From the NCBI GenBank assembly GCA_045654025.1, contig JAZOMO010000038.1, positions 1 through 38,168 of the forward strand: a stretch of 38,168 nt of DNA, given 5' to 3'. Of the stretch, positions 1 through 7,721 are shown piece by piece. Within the stretch, counting starts at the first letter, position 1. Each line of letters opens with the position of its first letter. The position numbers were made by a program, and so were the translations under genes. The DNA comes from Scatosoma sp045654025 (GTDB taxonomy: Bacteria; Bacillota; Clostridia; Christensenellales; Borkfalkiaceae). The notes beneath the pieces are model-generated. The model saw nothing but the letters and a program-made list of their open reading frames with translations. It ran no database searches and was not told the origin of the DNA.

Positions 1-2598
1 GATTGCGTCTTCGTAGTTGTAGCCTTCCCATTCCATGTAGCCGACGAGAATGTTCTTACCAAGCGCAAGCTCACCGTTTGCGGTCGAAGGACCGTCTGCA
101 ATGATTTCGCCCTTGAAGACTCTGTCGCCCGTTGCTACGATAGGTTTCTGGTTCAAGCAGGTACCTACGTTGGAACGTTCAAACTTCTTCAAAGGATATT
201 CACGAATCGTACCGTCGTCTTCACGAACTTTGATCATGTTCGAGCAGCAGCCGACAACCATACCGTCTTCCTTTGCGGTGACGATAACGCCGGAATACTG
301 CGCAATCGAACCTTCGATACCGGTTGCAACGATAGCGGGCTCGGTCTTCAAAAGAGGAACAGCCTGACGCTGCATGTTCGAGCCCATCAAGGCACGGTTG
401 GTATCGTCGTTTTCCAAGAAGGGAATGAGCGCCGTTGCTACGGAAACGAGCTGCTTGGGCGAAACGTCCATGTAGTCCATCTTGGACGCAGGCATTTCGG
501 TAATATCGTCACGATAACGGCAGCCAACGCGTGCGTTGACGAATTTGCCCTCTTCGGTCAAGGGTTCGTTTGCCTGAGCGATGACGTATCTATCTTCTTC
601 GTCTGCAGTCAAATAGTCTACGTGGTCGGTAACGACGCCAGTAGCCTTATCAATCTTTCTGTACGGGCTCATGATGAAACCGTATTCGTTTACCTTCGCG
701 AAGGTAGCCAACGAGGAGATCAAACCGATGTTCTGACCTTCAGGCGTTTCGATAGGACACATACGACCGTAGTGCGTATGGTGAATGTCACGAACTTCGA
801 AGGTAGCACGGTCTCTGTTCAAACCGCCAGGACCGAGCGCGGACAACTTACGCTTGTGCGTCAATTCTGCAATCGGGTTGGTCTGGTCCATGAACTGCGA
901 CAACTGCGAAGAGCCGAAGAATTCACGAATAACCGCGGATACGGGACGTACGTTGATAAGGGAGGACGCAGTAACCTCTTGCGAGCTCTGCGTAGCCATT
1001 CTTTCACGGATCAATCTTTCCAAACGGCTGATACCGATACGGAGCTGGTTCTGCAACAATTCGCCTACCGAGCGAACACGACGGTTGCCGAGGTGGTCAA
1101 TGTTGTCCAGCGTACCGATGCCGTATTTTAAGTCAACGTTGGTGGAAACGGACGCGATAACGTCGTCACGGGTTACGTGCTTATGGCACAGCTTATCCAC
1201 CAAGGGACGCATTTCCTTCTTCTGTTCTTTGGTAGGAACGGGAACCTCCGCGTTCAATACCTCGTGGAACAGCTTACAAGCCGCAACGAATTTTCTGCGG
1301 TTGTCTCTTCTCTTTTCACGGTTCTTTCTTTCTTCGGGCTTTTCATCGGGCTCTTCCGCTTTTTCAACGGTATAGTACAGCTCGTTGATTTCGTCCACGT
1401 ATTTTTCCGCAACTTCTTCCACGCTCAAGTTCGCGCATTCTTCTGCGATAAGCTTGGAGAACTTATAGTTGGGATAGTATACGGTAGGCAACAAGCCGAA
1501 GTCCTTGCCACGAGCCTTCAGAGGCACGTCGGAAATTTCCGCAAAGTCAACCGTGTTGTTTGCGATAATCTTGTGCTTAATTTTGCCTTCTTCGGGATCT
1601 TCTACCCAAACGAATACTTCGTTGATACCGCAGTTCTGCGCGCGCTTTGCCTGTTCTTCGGAAATCTTTGCGCCCTCTTCTACGATGAGTTCGCCCGTTT
1701 CGGGGTCAACCAAAGCTTCTGCGGCAATACAGCCCGTCAATCTGTAGGAAAGACAGAGCTTTTTGTCGTACTTATAACGGCCAACCTTCACTACGTCGTA
1801 GCGGCGGGAATCGAAGAACAAGTTGTAAAGGTGGGTTCTAACCGATTCTTCCGTGGGCTGGTCGCCGGGACGCAAACGGCGGAACAATTCGTGCAAGCCG
1901 TCCGATTCACTCTTCGCGGTGTCCTTTGCAATCGTTGCCTCGATAATCTTATCGCCGGGGAACAAATCCTCCAAAGCGCGGTTCGAGCCGTAGCCCAAAG
2001 CACGAAGCAGCACGGTTACAGGCAATCTCTTCTTTTTGTCTACGCGAACATGCAGAACGCCCGTTGCGTCCTGCTCTAATTCCAACCACGCGCCGCGGTT
2101 GGGAATGACCGTCGTCTTGAACATTTCCTTACCAGTCTTGTCCTTCTCAGACGTCGAGATAACGCCAGGGGAACGAACGAGCTGGGAAACGATAACACGT
2201 TCTGCACCATTGATGATGAACGCACCGTTTTCCGTCATCAGGGGGATGTTGCCCATGAAGACGTCTGCGGAGTCGATTACTTCGCCGCCCTTCTCCTTGT
2301 TGACAAGGCGCACTTTTACGTGCAAAGGCAATGCGTAAGTAGCATCACGCATACGGCATTCTTTTTCGTCATACTTAGGTTTTTCGACGAAATAATGCTC
2401 TAAGAAATACAGTTCGAAGCGGTCGGAATGGTCGGTGATCGGGGAAAAGTCCTCAAAGACTTCGCTGATGCCCTCTTCGATAAAGGTGCGGTAGCTGTCC
2501 TTCTGGATTTCGACGAGATCGGGAATGTCGATGACTTCCTGAATCTTACCAAACCGTCTTCTTTCGGTTTTGCCATACTTGGAAATAGGTAATTCCAT
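1..2598 (-). CDS. rpoB: DNA-directed RNA polymerase subunit beta (partial, C-terminus outside the window)
   Basis: This encodes the N-terminal 866 residues of the RNA polymerase beta subunit, a core catalytic subunit; the reading frame is open to the window edge, ending at EGYNYEDAI. Recognisable blocks are the start MELPISKYGKTERRRFGK, RVIVSQLVRSPGV, DNIDHLGNRRVRSVGELLQ, and the rifampicin pocket FFGSSQLSQFMDQTNP followed by THKRKLSALGPGG near residues 560-600. The Asp, His and Ser positions tied to rifampicin resistance are wild type. The ATG at 2598 follows an AAGGAG site about 11 nt upstream. A highly charged stretch around residues 345-475 is longer than I expect from clostridial RpoB. 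No rplJ or rplL lies upstream; the gene has its own promoter and faces away from rqcP. Identity is certain. Confidence 0.98.
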   Translation of the reverse strand, partial: MELPISKYGKTERRRFGKIQEVIDIPDLVEIQKDSYRTFIEEGISEVFEDFSPITDHSDRFELYFLEHYFVEKPKYDEKECRMRDATYALPLHVKVRLVNKEKGGEVIDSADVFMGNIPLMTENGAFIINGAERVIVSQLVRSPGVISTSEKDKTGKEMFKTTVIPNRGAWLELEQDATGVLHVRVDKKKRLPVTVLLRALGYGSNRALEDLFPGDKIIEATIAKDTAKSESDGLHELFRRLRPGDQPTEESVRTHLYNLFFDSRRYDVVKVGRYKYDKKLCLSYRLTGCIAAEALVDPETGELIVEEGAKISEEQAKRAQNCGINEVFVWVEDPEEGKIKHKIIANNTVDFAEISDVPLKARGKDFGLLPTVYYPNYKFSKLIAEECANLSVEEVAEKYVDEINELYYTVEKAEEPDEKPEERKNREKRRDNRRKFVAACKLFHEVLNAEVPVPTKEQKKEMRPLVDKLCHKHVTRDDVIASVSTNVDLKYGIGTLDNIDHLGNRRVRSVGELLQNQLRIGISRLERLIRERMATQSSQEVTASSLINVRPVSAVIREFFGSSQLSQFMDQTNPIAELTHKRKLSALGPGGLNRDRATFEVRDIHHTHYGRMCPIETPEGQNIGLISSLATFAKVNEYGFIMSPYRKIDKATGVVTDHVDYLTADEEDRYVIAQANEPLTEEGKFVNARVGCRYRDDITEMPASKMDYMDVSPKQLVSVATALIPFLENDDTNRALMGSNMQRQAVPLLKTEPAIVATGIEGSIAQYSGVIVTAKEDGMVVGCCSNMIKVREDDGTIREYPLKKFERSNVGTCLNQKPIVATGDRVFKGEIIADGPSTANGELALGKNILVGYMEWEGYNYEDAI

Positions 2599-2650
2599 TC
2601 GCTAAAATACTCCTTATATGATTTTTAAAAACCGATTTACCGAGTATATC

Positions 2651-2666
2651 TTTTCATCGATGAAAA
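2651..2666. repeat. 16-bp perfect palindrome in the rpoB leader
   Basis: TTTTCATCGATGAAAA reads the same on both strands and lies about 50 nt upstream of the rpoB start codon, inside the transcribed leader. It could be an operator or a short hairpin; its AT-rich arms make chance a real possibility. Confidence 0.5.
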
Positions 2667-2733
2667 TCGAAAATTTTAACATAGTTAATAAAGGTTGAAA
2701 AAGTTAATCAAGAAAAAAATTTTCGTTTTCCGC

Positions 2734-2762
2734 TTTACTTTTTTTTATTTTTGCGGTATAAT
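2734..2762 (+). promoter_or_regulatory. Candidate sigma-A promoter for rqcP-ispDF-radA
   Basis: TTTACT (2734-2739), a 17-nt spacer and TATAAT (2757-2762) predict a start near 2769 and a leader of about 180 nt. A weaker, closer alternative is TTGTCA (2897-2902), 18 nt, TAGAAA (2921-2926). Within the longer leader, CCCC and GGGG around 2796-2809 can pair and are followed by a T run at 2811-2816, which resembles a weak terminator. Confidence 0.5.
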
Positions 2763-2874
2763 AGACGAAACAGGCGAAATAATTGCTGTTTTTCCCCGTT
2801 TTTGGGGCGTTTTTTAGGGGTTTTTTCACCCAAAAGCGGCAATACGCCATAATATCCTGATTATAAATCATCTT

Positions 2875-2903
2875 ATTATAATTCTTTCAAAAAAAGTTGT
2901 CAA
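2875..2903 (-). promoter_or_regulatory. Sigma-A promoter for rpoB
   Basis: On the minus strand TTGACA (2903-2898) is separated by exactly 17 nt from TATAAT (2880-2875). The predicted start near 2868 gives rpoB a leader of about 270 nt. This is a consensus match at all twelve positions. Confidence 0.75.
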
Positions 2904-2951
2904 GTAATTTTGCGAAAAAATAGAAAATTTTTACTTAAAAAAGGAAAAAAT

Positions 2952-3194
2952 ATGCGCATTGATAAATTTTTAAAAGTATCCCGTATTTTGAAGCGGCGCA
3001 CCGTCGCGCAAGAGGCGTGTAGCGGTGAAAAAGTGCTGATTAACGGCAGAGCGGCAAAGCCCTCCACCGCCGTCAAAATCGGTGACGAAGTGGAGATTTG
3101 CTTTTCGGGCGGCAGCCTGAAAATCCGCATTCTAAATATCAAAGAAACGGTAAAAAAAGAAGAGGCAGCGAACCTTTACGAGGTGATTTCATGA
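2952..3194 (+). CDS. rqcP: S4-domain RNA-binding protein, RqcP/YabO-like
   Basis: An 80-residue S4 RNA-binding protein. The opening MRIDKFLKVSRILKRRTVAQ and the later VLINGRAAKPSTAVKIGDEV are the S4 fold pattern of YabO/RqcP, which in Bacillus subtilis works with RqcH in ribosome-associated quality control by helping add alanine tails to stalled peptides on 50S subunits. Hsp15 (HslR) is the related alternative. An in-frame ATG at 2910 would add 14 Lys/Arg-rich residues, but the ATG at 2952 follows AAGGAA at good spacing and matches the family's start. The stop overlaps the ispDF start by 4 bp (ATGA), so the two are translationally coupled. Family assignment is firm; the exact quality-control role is inferred. 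Confidence 0.88.
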   Translation: MRIDKFLKVSRILKRRTVAQEACSGEKVLINGRAAKPSTAVKIGDEVEICFSGGSLKIRILNIKETVKKEEAANLYEVIS

Positions 3195-4300
3195 GTGTTT
3201 CCGTCATCCTTTGCGCGGCAGGGAAAGGCACGCGCGCAGGCTTTTCAAACAACAAAATTTTCGCCCTTTACGAGGGGATTCCCGTCATCGAACGCACAAT
3301 TTCAGCGTTTTTATTACCTGAGATTACTCAGCTTATCGTAGCGTATAACAAAGAGGACGAGGAAGAGATGCTCGCTCTTCAAAGAAAGTACCCCATCGAA
3401 CTCGTCGAAGGGGGCGCAGTCCGCACCCAGACGGTGTACAACGCCCTGCAGAAGGCAACGGGGGAAATCGTGCTCATCCACGACGGCGCGCGCCCCTTCG
3501 TTTCCACGCGCGAGATATTAGAATGTATAGCGTGCGTACGCGCACACGAGAGCGCTATCTGCGCCCTGCCCGTCGTCAACACGCAGGCACAGGTGGTCGG
3601 CGAGGAAATCGTCGCTGTTCCCAACCGCGCGGAATGTTATGACGTGCTGACCCCTCAGGGATTTTTCACAAAGACGATTATCCGCTGTTACGAGCAGGCA
3701 TTACAAGGGAAAAAATCGTACACGGACGACGGCTCGGTCTACGCAGAATTTTGTGGTAAACCGCACATCTACATAGGCAACCGCGTCAACCGCAAGCTGA
3801 CCTACGCCGAGGACTTCCAACCCGCCCCCCATCGCGTGGGCTTTGGGGTGGACACGCACGCCTTTGGGAAAGCGCAAGATTATATCACCCTCTGCGGTGT
3901 ACAAGTTCCCTCGGAAAGTGGTTTGATTGCGCACAGCGATGGCGACGTAGCCGTACATGCCCTCATGGACGCCCTGCTGTCCGCGGCAGGCAAGAAGGAC
4001 ATCGGGCACTACTTCCCCGACACGGACGAGAAATGGCGTGGTGCAAATTCCATGGCGATGCTCGCTGAGGTCGTACAGATTTTAGAGGCAGACGGACTTG
4101 CCCCCGCCAGCGTTTCGGTGGCAATCCAAGCGGAAAAGCCACGCTTAGCAAAATACATCGCAGAGATGCAACGCAGCCTTTCCACCGCCCTTTCCCTGCC
4201 CTCTGACAAAGTCGGCATTTCGGCAGGCACAAACGAAAAGCTTGGCTACGTCGGCGAAGGCAAAGGAATTACCGTTTACGCATATGTAATGCTGAAATAA
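3191..4300 (+). CDS. ispDF: Bifunctional IspDF: MEP cytidylyltransferase / MEcPP synthase
   Basis: A fused enzyme of the non-mevalonate isoprenoid pathway, 369 residues. The N-terminal half (about 1-215) is IspD, joining CTP to 2-C-methylerythritol 4-phosphate; it has LCAAGKGTRAG and the downstream Lys in NNKIF, DGARPFVS, LTPQGF and NRKLTYAEDF. The C-terminal half (about 216-369) is IspF, which cyclises the product; it has the metal-binding GVDTHAF, AHSDGDVAVHALMDALL, DIGHYFPDTD and GTNEKLGYVGEGKGI. IspE, the enzyme between the two steps, is not in the window. The start at 3191 is set by the 4-bp overlap with rqcP. Fusion of IspD and IspF is known in several bacterial groups, so it is not an assembly artefact. 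Confidence 0.95.
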   Translation: MSVSVILCAAGKGTRAGFSNNKIFALYEGIPVIERTISAFLLPEITQLIVAYNKEDEEEMLALQRKYPIELVEGGAVRTQTVYNALQKATGEIVLIHDGARPFVSTREILECIACVRAHESAICALPVVNTQAQVVGEEIVAVPNRAECYDVLTPQGFFTKTIIRCYEQALQGKKSYTDDGSVYAEFCGKPHIYIGNRVNRKLTYAEDFQPAPHRVGFGVDTHAFGKAQDYITLCGVQVPSESGLIAHSDGDVAVHALMDALLSAAGKKDIGHYFPDTDEKWRGANSMAMLAEVVQILEADGLAPASVSVAIQAEKPRLAKYIAEMQRSLSTALSLPSDKVGISAGTNEKLGYVGEGKGITVYAYVMLK

Positions 4301-4329
4301 GTAATAGCGAAAAAATAAGGAAATTATTT

Positions 4330-5730
4330 ATGGCAAAAACCACGAAAGCCCCTACCTCGCAGTTCGTCTGCGCGGAATGTGGCTATATTACCCCAAAATG
4401 GCTGGGTAAATGCCCTGCTTGCAACGAATATAATACACTGCAAGAGGAACTCGTCGCCCCTGAAATCACGGCGGCAACCACCAAAGGCGTGTCGAGAATG
4501 GGCGCAAATCGCCCCACGCCCCTATCCAAAGTCAGCTACGACAAGTTCCACCGTGTAAAAAGCGGCGTGGACGAATTCGACGTGGTACTTGGCGGCGGTA
4601 TCGTGCCCGGGTCTTTGGTCCTGCTTGGCGGCGACCCTGGCATCGGCAAAAGTACCCTCTTAACACAGGTTTCCGCATACCTTGCTAAGGAACATTCCGT
4701 CCTCTACGTTTCCGCAGAGGAAAGCTGTTCGCAGGTCAAAATGCGTTGCGAACGCTTGGGCTTAAACGGCGACAATCTACTGCTTTTGAACGAAACCTGC
4801 CTTGAGGACATCGAGGCAAACCTTGGCGAAAACAAGTTCGTCATCATCGACTCCATTCAAGCCGTCTACACCGAGAGCCTTTCCTCTGCCGCAGGCAGCG
4901 TGGGTCAGGTGCGCGAATGCGCCGCGAAACTGATGCGGATTGCAAAGGCGAACAATATCACCTTCTTCCTCATCGGTCACGTAACCAAGGAAGGCGCGTT
5001 GGCAGGCCCGAAGGTCCTCGAACATATCATGGACACCGTGCTGTATTTCGAAGGACAGCAAGAGGATAATTTTAAACTGCTCCGCGCGGTGAAAAACCGC
5101 TTTGGCTCGGTGCAAGAGGTGGGCGTGTTTGAGATGACCGACCGAGGGCTTTCCAGCGTGCAGGATTATTCCACGCTCTTTTTATCGGACACGAGAGGGC
5201 TTGCCGCAGGCTCGGCAGTCAGCCCTGGTATCAGCGGCAACCGCTGTATCAACGTGGAATTGCAAACGCTGATTTCCAAAACTGCGTACGGTATGCCCCG
5301 CAGAATGGCGCTGGGAATTGACGGCAACAAGCTTGCCGTGCTGATCGCCGTCCTCGAAAAGCGTTGCGGTATTCCCTTCTGGAGCGCAGACGTCTACGTC
5401 AACGCCATGGGCGGTATTCGTTTGACAGAGCCCAGCGTAGACCTTGCCGTTTGCGCGGCGCTTGCCAGCGCGGCGGCAGACACCCCGATTGATAAGTACA
5501 CCGCTCTGTTTGGCGAAGTGGGCTTAACAGGCGAGGTGCGCCCCGTCGTCTACGCCGAAAAACGAGTGGTAGAATGTATCAAAAATGGCTTCAAACGGGT
5601 GATTTTACCCCAAAAATCCATGAAAATCTGCGAGAAATACGCAGACAAAATCGAGCTTGTGCCCGTGCGCTACGTCGGGCAGATGATTGCGGAACTTGGC
5701 TTACGACCAAAGGCCACCGTAAGGGATTGA
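4330..5730 (+). CDS. radA: DNA repair protein RadA (Sms)
   Basis: A 466-residue RecA-like ATPase that promotes branch migration during recombinational repair. It has an N-terminal zinc ribbon, CAECG and CPACN, in residues 14-35; a Walker A loop GGDPGIGKST near residue 100; a Walker B hydrophobic strand ending FVIIDSIQAV; the RadA signature KNRFGS; and a Lon-protease-like C-terminal domain with DVYVNAMGGIRLTEPSVDLA. Length matches the family. It starts 29 nt after ispDF and is probably in the same transcript. A hairpin at 5934-5965 could terminate it. Confidence 0.97.
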   Translation: MAKTTKAPTSQFVCAECGYITPKWLGKCPACNEYNTLQEELVAPEITAATTKGVSRMGANRPTPLSKVSYDKFHRVKSGVDEFDVVLGGGIVPGSLVLLGGDPGIGKSTLLTQVSAYLAKEHSVLYVSAEESCSQVKMRCERLGLNGDNLLLLNETCLEDIEANLGENKFVIIDSIQAVYTESLSSAAGSVGQVRECAAKLMRIAKANNITFFLIGHVTKEGALAGPKVLEHIMDTVLYFEGQQEDNFKLLRAVKNRFGSVQEVGVFEMTDRGLSSVQDYSTLFLSDTRGLAAGSAVSPGISGNRCINVELQTLISKTAYGMPRRMALGIDGNKLAVLIAVLEKRCGIPFWSADVYVNAMGGIRLTEPSVDLAVCAALASAAADTPIDKYTALFGEVGLTGEVRPVVYAEKRVVECIKNGFKRVILPQKSMKICEKYADKIELVPVRYVGQMIAELGLRPKATVRD

Positions 5731-5753
5731 GAAAGCTTTACCTTAAGGAAAAG

Positions 5754-5781
5754 AGATTCTTCACTTCGTTCAGAATGACAG
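5754..5781. repeat. Dispersed 'CHSERSEES' intergenic repeat
   Basis: On the minus strand this stretch reads as the widely scattered bacterial intergenic repeat that translates to CHSERSEESLF. I recognise it from spurious proteins in many genomes. It lies just after radA and next to a MITE-like element, and is not coding. Confidence 0.7.
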
Positions 5782-5793
5782 AAGGACGAATAT

Positions 5794-5922
5794 AAGCCTC
5801 CCTTGTGCAAAGGGAGGTGGCTTGCACAGCAAGGCGGAGGGATTGTAAACAATATCCCACCGCCAAAACACAATCCCTCAGTCAATAAAATTGACAGCTC
5901 CCTTTACACAAGGGAGCCTTTT
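5794..5922. repeat. MITE-like inverted-repeat element, copy 1
   Basis: About 129 bp bounded by related inverted ends: AAGCCTCCCTTGTGCAAAGG at the left and, reading inward from the right on the other strand, AAGGCTCCCTTGTGTAAAGG. Each end is also a small hairpin (CTCCCTT..AAGGGAG). A second copy in opposite orientation is at 19444-19576 and a left half is at 23394-23441. No transposase is encoded, so any movement would need help in trans. Confidence 0.75.
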
Positions 5923-5933
5923 TTACAAAAAAA

Positions 5934-5965
5934 AGAACGCTGCGAATTGTCGCAACGTTCTTTTT
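5934..5965. terminator. Bidirectional intrinsic terminator after radA
   Basis: AGAACGCTGCGA and TCGCAACGTTCT form a 12-bp stem with one mismatch and an ATTG loop. The plus strand continues with TTTTTATTT and the minus strand with a T run, so it can act on both strands. Confidence 0.7.
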
Positions 5966-6485
5966 ATTTAAGGCGTGTTTTTACGCCGCTTTTATTTTCT
6001 TCCTTTGTAAAATATTTTTTTCAAAAGTATAGGCGTACACGAGCGAGGGAAAACGCAAGTTCGACGCCGTATTTCGCCAAAAACGCCCACTGAAAGCACA
6101 TTTTTGCGTTGCAGTTGCAAGCAAGACAAGGCGCGCGAGGATAACCTGAGGGAGTTTACTAATCGTAAATGACCGAAGGTTGCCACAGCGCAACGCTGTA
6201 TTGCACCGCAAACGCCCGCTGAAAGCACGTTTTTCGTCTTAGATGCAAGCAAGACAAGAAGAATTGAGCACCCTGATAGGAGTGTACTAGCCGTACACGA
6301 CTGAAGGGCGCGCAAATTCGACGCAGTATTTCACCGCAAACGCCCACTGAAAGCACATTTTTGCGTTGCAGTTGCAAGAAAGACAAGAAGAATTGAGCAC
6401 CCTGATAGGAGTGTACTAGCCGTACACGACTGAAGGGCGCGCAAATTCGACGCAGTATTGCGCCGCAAATCCAACGCAAAAAAAG
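5966..6485. repeat. Non-coding tandem array of about 128-bp repeats
   Basis: Three near-identical units start at AAACGCCC(A/G)CTGAAAGCAC at 6081, 6210 and 6338 (periods 129 and 128 bp), preceded by a partial unit from about 6033 and followed by a short tail to about 6468. Each unit carries TTGCAAG(C/A)AAGACAAG, a TAGTACAC/GTGTACTAG-like block and CGACGC(A/C)GTATT. Open frames across it are short and merely repeat with the DNA. The first part (5966-6032) shows nothing recognisable. The array lies 3' of the BFD gene. Confidence 0.8.
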
Positions 6486-6683
6486 TTAGGACATCATGAT
6501 TTCGGAGATAACTTCCAATACTTTATCATGGCATCCGCCGCATCCGGTAGAACAATGGGTGATGGCTTGCACCACGTCAAACAACTGAAGGACGTCCTCA
6601 AAGCTTTCGTGGCCCTCCAAAGCCGCCGCAATGCTGTTATAGCTAACCTGCATACAATTACAAACCATATAATTTTCTTTCAT
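6486..6683 (-). CDS. BFD-like [2Fe-2S]-binding protein
   Basis: A 65-residue protein of the bacterioferritin-associated ferredoxin family, expected to bind one [2Fe-2S] cluster. Ligands fit the family pattern: CNC at residues 8 and 10, and CGGC at residues 48 and 51, with an extra Cys44. The middle HESFEDVLQLFDVVQAITHC matches the BFD helix spacing. In the family these domains donate electrons to release stored iron, or occur as modules of larger redox enzymes; no ferritin is visible here, so the partner is unknown. It has a good AAGGAG site and starts 27 nt after yitT, so it is likely the last gene of ddh-yitT-bfd. Confidence 0.85.
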   Translation of the reverse strand: MKENYMVCNCMQVSYNSIAAALEGHESFEDVLQLFDVVQAITHCSTGCGGCHDKVLEVISEIMMS

Positions 6684-6710
6684 AATCTTTCTCCTTATAG
6701 TGATTGATGA

Positions 6711-7700
6711 TTATTCTTTTTCGCCTACCATTTCAACCGATTTCGTTTCCAGCCCTTCCTCTACGGGAATGGAGAGCTGTACAGGACGAGCCGTCTTATT
6801 CTTTTCCTTTTTGCGGTACATCGTACTCGTACCCATAATCTCACTGACTTCCATGATAGAAACGAAGGCCTTGGGATCCAACTCACTTACCAACGTTTTC
6901 AGCTTTGCGATTTCAAAGCGGTTGACCACGACGTACAGCATCTTCTTATCCGAGCCCGAATAGTAGCCCTTGGAATCCCACAGCGTGATGCCACGCTTTA
7001 ATTCGCGGGAGAGAGCCTCGGAAAGCTTCCTCGGATTTTCGGTGATAATCATCGCCGCTTTGCCCTTCTCTAAGCCCTCGACGATAAAGTCCACCGTCTT
7101 CAAGCCTACGTAGTAGGCTATTACAGAATACAGCGCAATCGTCCATTCGTTTTCTTTCGATACCACAGAGGCAATCACCGCCGCAATGATATACAAGATC
7201 GCATTATACACCATAACGAACGTACCGACGGATACCCCCAGCTTTTTGTGGAAGATGACCGCCATAACCTCTACGCCGTCCAGCGCGCCGCCGAACTTGA
7301 TTACAAGACCACTGCCGATACCAGACAACAACCCGCCAAAGATAGAGGCAAGCACCACTTCCCCACCAACAATGGGAGAGCCGTTTGGAAAGCCTTCCTT
7401 AAAAACCAGCTCGTTGATGATAAACGACCCCAAGGAATACACCGCTACGGCGTATAGGGAGTAAATCAAAAATTCCCAACCGATTTTCTTTCTGCCAAGG
7501 AAATAGAAAGGCACGTTGATGACCAGCAGGAAGACTGCCTGCGGTATCAAGGCGATATAACGATTTAACAGTACGCTCGTACCCGAAAAGCCGCCGTCGT
7601 AGATATATAAAGGGCTCAAGAACAAACAGACACCGATAGAGTTAATAATCCCCGCCAAGGTCAAGCCAAAAAAATTCAATGGTTTTAATTTCAGTTTCAT
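6711..7700 (-). CDS. YitT family membrane protein
   Basis: A 329-residue integral membrane protein. Residues 1-210 contain about five to six hydrophobic segments, including the family signature GGFSGTSVLLNRY and FGGALDGVEVMAVIFHKK. Residues 220-300 are a DUF2179 cytosolic domain (KAAMIITENPRKLSEALSRE through KGYYSGSDKKMLYVVVNR). The molecular function of YitT proteins is not established. The last 30 residues are a charged tail. It starts 22 nt after the ddh stop, so the two are probably co-transcribed. A second family member lies at 12975-13949. Confidence 0.92.
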   Translation of the reverse strand: MKLKLKPLNFFGLTLAGIINSIGVCLFLSPLYIYDGGFSGTSVLLNRYIALIPQAVFLLVINVPFYFLGRKKIGWEFLIYSLYAVAVYSLGSFIINELVFKEGFPNGSPIVGGEVVLASIFGGLLSGIGSGLVIKFGGALDGVEVMAVIFHKKLGVSVGTFVMVYNAILYIIAAVIASVVSKENEWTIALYSVIAYYVGLKTVDFIVEGLEKGKAAMIITENPRKLSEALSRELKRGITLWDSKGYYSGSDKKMLYVVVNRFEIAKLKTLVSELDPKAFVSIMEVSEIMGTSTMYRKKEKNKTARPVQLSIPVEEGLETKSVEMVGEKE

Positions 7701-7721
7701 TACTCTACAACCCTTTTACGA

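Noticed and set aside
1177..2079. 300-residue open frame on the plus strand
   Set aside because: It is antisense to rpoB, whose conserved protein fills the same DNA on the minus strand.
5670..5885. Minus-strand frame containing CHSERSEESLF
   Set aside because: This is the translation of a dispersed intergenic repeat and overlaps the radA 3' end.
6033..6468. CRISPR-like array
   Set aside because: Units of about 128 bp are repeated throughout; there are no short repeats separated by unique spacers and no cas genes.
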